A DNA stretch of 64,000 nt from Notamacropus eugenii (taxonomy: Eukaryota; Chordata; Mammalia; Diprotodontia; Macropodidae): NCBI RefSeq assembly GCF_028372415.1, contig NC_092872.1:8810001-8874000 (forward strand). Reading direction: 5' to 3'. The notes below the pieces were generated by a model that was not told where the DNA came from, ran no database searches, and saw nothing but the letters and a program-made list of their open reading frames with translations. A program made the position numbers and the translations under genes. Shown here piece after piece: positions 59,700 to 64,000 of the stretch. Within the stretch, counting starts at the first letter, position 1; every line of letters starts with the position of its first letter.

Positions 59700-60100
59700 C
59701 CTGTGTGGGAAAACTTTATGGAGCTGCTAATGCTGCGTGATTGAGAAGTCAGACCTACTGTTTAGAGACCAAATTTGTTTAATGCGTGACTCAGGACTCC
59801 AAGTTATGCTGATCCTAAAGAAACTTTCCAGGAGAACCAGATTCTGCCATAAATCTCAAGCAACCCACAAGTCTTATCTGGACACTGCCTCTGTGTTGGC
59901 CAATCAACTGCGGTGTCCTTGTTCCTTGGCTAGAACACTATACAATGTAAAAATTACAGGCACTAGAGGGGACAGTCCTTTTTTTAGATCTCCCCTCTGC
60001 TGGACAATAAACTTCTTTCTAAATTATTTCAGTTCTGGATTTTGTTTTCTGCCAATAATTAATGGACATTTGAGAAGGAAATCTGGACCTTAACCCACAC
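59700..60100 (+). mobile_element. ERV-like LTR (provisional)
   Basis: TGTGTGGGAAAACTTTATGG start-like sequence, GGCCAATCAACTG CCAAT region at 59897, weak TATA-like ACACTATACAATG near 59937, CCCCTCTGCTGGACAATAAACTTC with AATAAA at 60006-60011. No viral ORF. Ends undefined. Confidence 0.45.
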
Positions 60101-61026
60101 CTTTCCTTCACTGGTAACGTAAGGGTTGGGGTAGGGTAGCTGGAAGAGGTTATCTCCCTTAGTATATATATCTCATATTATTTTCTGGGGCAGAGTGAAG
60201 GGTGTGGAAAACGGCGATACGATAGTAGTTTGTTAGGGTGACTGTACAGGTCACTGGAAGATGTAGAAAAAAGGCTGATAGATACTGTTAACTTCAAGTT
60301 CTTTACCCTACTGGGGAGGAGGAGTGAACCTCAACTATACAGAGCTCCCTGGGAAGGAGAAAAAGGGGTCAACTCTCTCTAGAAGTGCTTCCCTCCCTAG
60401 ATTCAGTACTATAAAAAGTCTGGAGGACTATCTAGGTCCTGGCGAAAGCTGAGGCACATCAGAGAAAGGATGACTTGATTGTTTATGAGTTCAAGGTACA
60501 AATTCTCTCAGTTTTGTGTTTGGTTTTTTTTGGAGAGTGGGGTATAAATAAAACCTTTACCTATTTAATGCTTTGTTAGTCTGAGTGCTTACATGGAGGA
60601 TGAAGCCCTTTTGTCTTTCTCATAGAGAGCTCTATTCTGATGTCCCCAGGAGAAACTCTGGGTAGGGACAAAATGAGTCAATTTTTGATGTTTTCAGGAG
60701 AAACCTTGGGTAGGACATGAGCTAAAGAGTATGATTGTTGAGATACCACCCAAGACTAAACACAAGAAACCCCAAACTTCAGTTCTAGGCCACAAGTTAC
60801 AACCAAAAATTTGTGTCCTTGTATTTGTCTACAAGTATGTGTGTCCAGGTACATGCTTCTTCATGGGTCTAGATTCATGTGCATATATGTGTGTGGGTGT
60901 GTATACATACATATATATATATTTATACTTGGGAGTATTCCTACATGTGTATCTTTCTGTGTGTATATATGTCTCCCATTGGATATTAAATCTCAAGGAA
61001 AATATGAGGCAGTACTACATAGATCC
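60101..61026. other. No gene recognised
   Basis: Includes GGGTATAAATAAAACCTTTACC at 60540, which could be another LTR fragment, and a TG/TATA-rich stretch at 60830-60970. Confidence 0.3.
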
Positions 61027-61808
61027 AAAAGGTTTTCTGCCTGTTGGTGGAGCTGTGAGCTGATCCAACCATTCTGGAGAGCAATTTGGAACTATGCCCA
61101 AAGGGCTACAAAAATGTGCATACCCTTTGACCCAGCAATATCGCTACTAGGACTGTATCACCAAGAGATCATAAAAATGGGAAAGGGTCTCACATGTACA
61201 AAAATATTTATAGCAGCACTCTTTGTGGGGGCCAAAAACTGGAAATCAAGGGGATGCCCATCAATTGAACAAGTTGTGGTATATGAATGTAATGGAATAC
61301 TATTGTGCTGTAAGAAATGATGAACAGGAAGACTTCAGAGAGGCCTGGAAAGAATTATATGAACTGATGCTGAGTGAAAGGAGCAGAACCAGGAGAACTC
61401 TGTACACAGTAACAACCACAGTGTGTGAGGAATTTTTCTGGTAGACTTAGTCCTTCAGGAAAATGCCTTCCACATCCAGACTTATGATGGAAAATGCTGG
61501 GCACATTCCCAGAAAGAACTATGGAATTGGATCGCAGAATGAAGCAGACCATTTATTTATGTATTATGTTTTGTTTCGTTTTATGGTTTCTCCCATTCAT
61601 TTTAATTCTTCGCTTCATTATGACTAAGGTGAAAATGTATTTAATAGGAATATATGTGTAGAACATAAATAAGATGGCACGCTATCTTGGGGAGGGAGAG
61701 GGGAAGAAAGGGGAGGGGGGGAAATCTAAGAAATATGGAAGTGATTGTAGAACCCTGAAAACAAATAAAATAATTTTTAAAAGGATTCTGTAAAAAAAGA
61801 AAAGAAAG
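61027..61808 (+). mobile_element. 5'-truncated L1 with a split target-site duplication
   Basis: L1 sequence from about 61042 to an A-rich tail at 61808. The left duplication AAAAGGTTTTCTGCCTG is 61027-61043. ORF2 C-terminus is readable with a small gap: FWRAIWNYAQRATKMCIPFD, YMNVMEYYCAVRNDEQEDF, CEEFFW then TAG (61442-61444). The 3' UTR has TGTGTAGAACATAAATAAGATGG. Truncated, so not mobile. Confidence 0.85.
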
Positions 61809-61812
61809 AAAG

Positions 61813-62431
61813 GTTTTCTGCCAAGCCTAGAGGCCTGTATTGGGCTACCCGAGTCTTTCTTACCTGTCCAGGTCTTCGGCTGGCCACGCCGGATGCACGT
61901 ATGAGAGAAAGGACGTTCCAGAGTCAAACAGGGGTTGAGCTTTATTACAGGGTTTCGGTTACAAGTGCAGGGGGTCTTCTTTCTTAGGACGAAGAGGGGG
62001 AGATTTCCTAAGAAGGCTAAGCTTAAGGGAATGGAAGTAGAAGTACAAGTGGGGAGAGAGGGGGAGGGGAGAGAGGAAAGAAAAGAAGCGGAGCCCTACT
62101 TTTCTCTTTGGCTCCACACGTGCTAAGAGAGCTTTTAGGCTTCCTCAATCCTACTTAATCTTCAGCCACACAGTTTGCATCTCAATACCGTGCTGTTAGG
62201 TAACTAGGTGTGCTCCAATCCGGGACGACCTCGAGGGCAGGGAGACTCCACCCATCAGGTATCTCCGGGGGAGAGGCGGAAATACCCGAGCTAGCCGAGC
62301 TAGCTCGGTCTGACCTTCTCGAACCCCCGCTGTTCATGGAGGGCCTCGTAAGACTCTAAGATTTAGAAGTCCCACTTTTACCTGCCCGAGACTGTCCACA
62401 CGGAATTGAGCTTCCAGTCCCAACAGTTTTC
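61813..62431 (-). mobile_element. Solo LTR, family LTR-B, minus strand, with 6-bp duplication
   Basis: The LTR is 61819-62425 (607 bp), inverted: plus strand TGCCAAGCCTAGAGGCC ... CCAGTCCCAACA. GTTTTC flanks both sides (61813-61818, 62426-62431). Minus-strand AATAAA is 61946-61941. It matches the copy at 18179-18792 over its length (for example GACTCGGGTAGCCC, GTGGACAGTCTCGGGCAGGTAAA). No internal viral genes. Confidence 0.85.
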
Positions 62432-62539
62432 TGCCTGTGAAACTTGATTTCTGTCACACAGAAATTCCCCACATTGCTCAGAACCCGGACACAATTTTAT
62501 TTCTTTTTTTCTGGTTAATAGGTTTTTTTTTTCACTTAA

Positions 62540-63125
62540 TCATATTTTTTTCCAATTACATGCAAAGATAGTTTTCAACATTCACTTTTACAAGATTATG
62601 AGTTCTAAATTTTTTTCTCCCTCTTTTGCCTTCCTAAGACAGATGCAATCTGATATAGGTTGTACATCTATCATTCTGTTAAACATATGTTCACATTAGT
62701 CATGTTGTGAAAGAAGAATCAGAACAAAAGGGGAAAACCATGAGAAAGAAAAAAACAAAAAAGTGAAAATGGTGTACTTCAATCCGCATTCAGACTCCAT
62801 AGTTCTTTCTTGGAATGTGGACAGCATTTCCTATCATCAGTCTTTTGGAGTTGTCTTAGATCTTTGTGTTGTTGAGGAGAGTTAAATCTAACAAAGTCAA
62901 TCATCCCACAATGTTGCCGTTACTGTGTACGGTGTTCTCCTGGTTCTACTCTCTTCACTCAGCATCAGTTCATGTATGTCTTTCCAGGTTTTTCTGAAAT
63001 TCACCTGTTCTTCATTTCTTATAGTACATTAGTATTCTATTACATTCATATCCCACAACTTGTTCAGCCATGCCCCAGTTGACAGGTATGTCCACAATTT
63101 CCAGTTCTTTGCTACCTGGTACAAT
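62540..63125 (-). mobile_element. L1 3' part, inverted
   Basis: Plus strand shows the complement of L1 3' UTR and ORF2 end: AACATATGTTCACATTAGTCATGTTGTGAAAG, CCTGGTTCTACTCTCTTCACTCAGCATCAGTTCATG, ATTCTATTACATTCATATCCCACAACTTGTTCAGCC. Confidence 0.8.
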
Positions 63126-63159
63126 TTTCAAAAGCAATTTAGTTCAAGGCACAGGTTCA

Positions 63160-63240
63160 ACTCAACAAATATTTATTAATCATTTGCTGTGTGCAAGGCA
63201 CTGACAAAAACAAAAACAAAAATTCTTCCTTGAGGAGATG
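63160..63240 (+). repeat. Old repeat, family B (fragment)
   Basis: CAACAAATATTTATTAATCATTTGCTGTGTGCAAGGCACTG followed by an A/C-rich run. Confidence 0.5.
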
Positions 63241-63242
63241 CC

Positions 63243-63500
63243 CTTCTGATGTTATCACTGTTTCTCAGTTGTGTTCAACTCTTCATGAACCAATTTGGGG
63301 CTTTCTTGGCAAAAGATACTAGAGTGTTTTGCCATTTCCTTCTCTGGCTTATTTTACAGATGAGGAAACTGAGGCAAACTGGGTTAAGTGACTTGTCCAG
63401 GGTCACACAGCTAGAAAGTATTTGAGAACAGATTTGAGCTCAGGTCTTCCTGACTCTAGGTCCAACCATCTATCCATTGTACTACCTAACTCTAATGGTA
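63243..63500 (-). repeat. Marsupial CORE-SINE, full length
   Basis: TCAGTTGTGTTCAACTCTTCATG, GGGCTTTCTTGGCAAAAGATACTAGAGTG, TGAGGAAACTGAGGCAAACTGGGTTAAGTGACTTG, CAGGTCTTCCTGACTC. Confidence 0.9.
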
Positions 63501-63509
63501 ATTTAAATG

Positions 63510-64000
63510 GGAAGATCTTTTCCATTCATTAATAGGCCCATGTGACTTGCCTGGGTCACTTGGAAGTCTGAGTCACATGAAGCCTGTGATGGGAAGAGTT
63601 TGCTGAACTGGTGGAACAGGAAGAGGCAGAGCTACAGTGAAGTTAGAGTGGAGCTAAGAGGAAACTTGGTCAAAAGAGCAGTCAGGGCTAGGAAGGATGC
63701 AGGCAAGCAGGCAGCTGGCTAGTGTGAGGGAGGGAGCTCGTTCGTGGTTTTGTTTAAGGGAGCCTTCTTGTGATTTGCTTAAGGGAGCTGGTTTGTGGGA
63801 AGCCTAGCAGGAGAAAGGCTTGGGGATGGTGTTGCCCTACACTGTTATTGTGTGTAGATTTTTGTTACTATGATGGATTTGGCTTTCTGGCGACTGAATA
63901 AATGTTTTGGTTCTGTCTTCCACATGGAGAGTCTATGGTATTTTGCAATTGAGAATTGTGCTGGGATACTCGTGGCCACTGTAGATGCTGTGAATATCAC
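63510..64000 (+). mobile_element. ERV-like LTR, running off the window
   Basis: TTTGGTCAAAAGAGC-type U3 with repeated AAGGGAGCT units (63740-63795), GCCCTACACTGTTATTGTGTG, and AATAAA at 63897-63902 in GACTGAATAAATGTTTTGG. The 3' end lies beyond base 64000; the start is uncertain. Confidence 0.5.

Noticed and set aside
60811..61320. 169-codon ORF
   Set aside because: A chance frame running from TG-rich DNA into the truncated L1; partly out of the ORF2 frame.
31300..64000. ACKR2 or CYP8B1 coding exon
   Set aside because: Both are large single-exon coding regions in human; no frame longer than about 190 codons exists here, and none resembles a receptor or P450.

Overview
The window looks like ordinary euchromatic DNA from a marsupial mammal. 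The evidence is the repeat set: marsupial-type CORE-SINEs with a tRNA-like head (GGGCAGCTAGGTGG...) and an AAATGAGCTGGAGAAGG-type tail, MIR/MON1-like SINEs, L2/CR1 relics, L1 3' ends of the marsupial type, SINEs with an RTE-type 3' tail, and several endogenous-retrovirus LTRs. The species cannot be resolved by eye. Repeat family names are from memory of the families; no search was run.

One protein-coding gene can be read completely: HIGD1A (HIG1 hypoxia-inducible domain family member 1A), on the minus strand. Coding exons lie at 25805-25709, 24995-24861 and 23149-23100, joined by canonical GT-AG introns, and give a 93-residue protein. A non-coding first exon (about 30503-30600) sits in a large CpG island (about 29800-31200) with GC boxes, a CCAAT box, an NRF1-type palindrome and a CRE-like site. 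The 3' UTR runs to about 22120.

A second CpG island (about 6880-7330) lies 15 kb beyond the HIGD1A 3' end. It carries a near-perfect RFX X-box and a perfect CRE. In human 3p22.1 the neighbour in this direction is CCDC13, a centriolar/ciliary gene on the same strand, so this is probably the CCDC13 promoter. I could not identify CCDC13 coding exons to its left. ACKR2, the human neighbour on the other side of HIGD1A, is not seen: no large receptor ORF exists in 31-64 kb.

Everything else is repeat-rich intergenic or intronic DNA. Layout: 1-6.4 kb L2, L1 and RTE-clade relics; 6.4-7.4 kb CpG island; 7.4-17.5 kb SINEs and an ERV-like LTR; 17.6-20.5 kb a long L2 relic split by a solo LTR and a SINE; 22.1-30.6 kb HIGD1A; 34.3-36.5 kb three copies of one LTR family, two head to head; 40-42 kb an L1 containing a short internally deleted L1 with perfect 15-bp duplications; 44-46.6 kb microsatellites; 58.4-60.1 kb LTR-like pieces; 61.0-62.4 kb an L1 whose target-site duplication is itself split by a solo LTR; 63.5-64.0 kb another LTR running off the edge.

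No undescribed multi-gene system was found. The most informative observations are the nested, datable retroelement insertions, the spliced- or deleted-L1 copy, and the two promoters.
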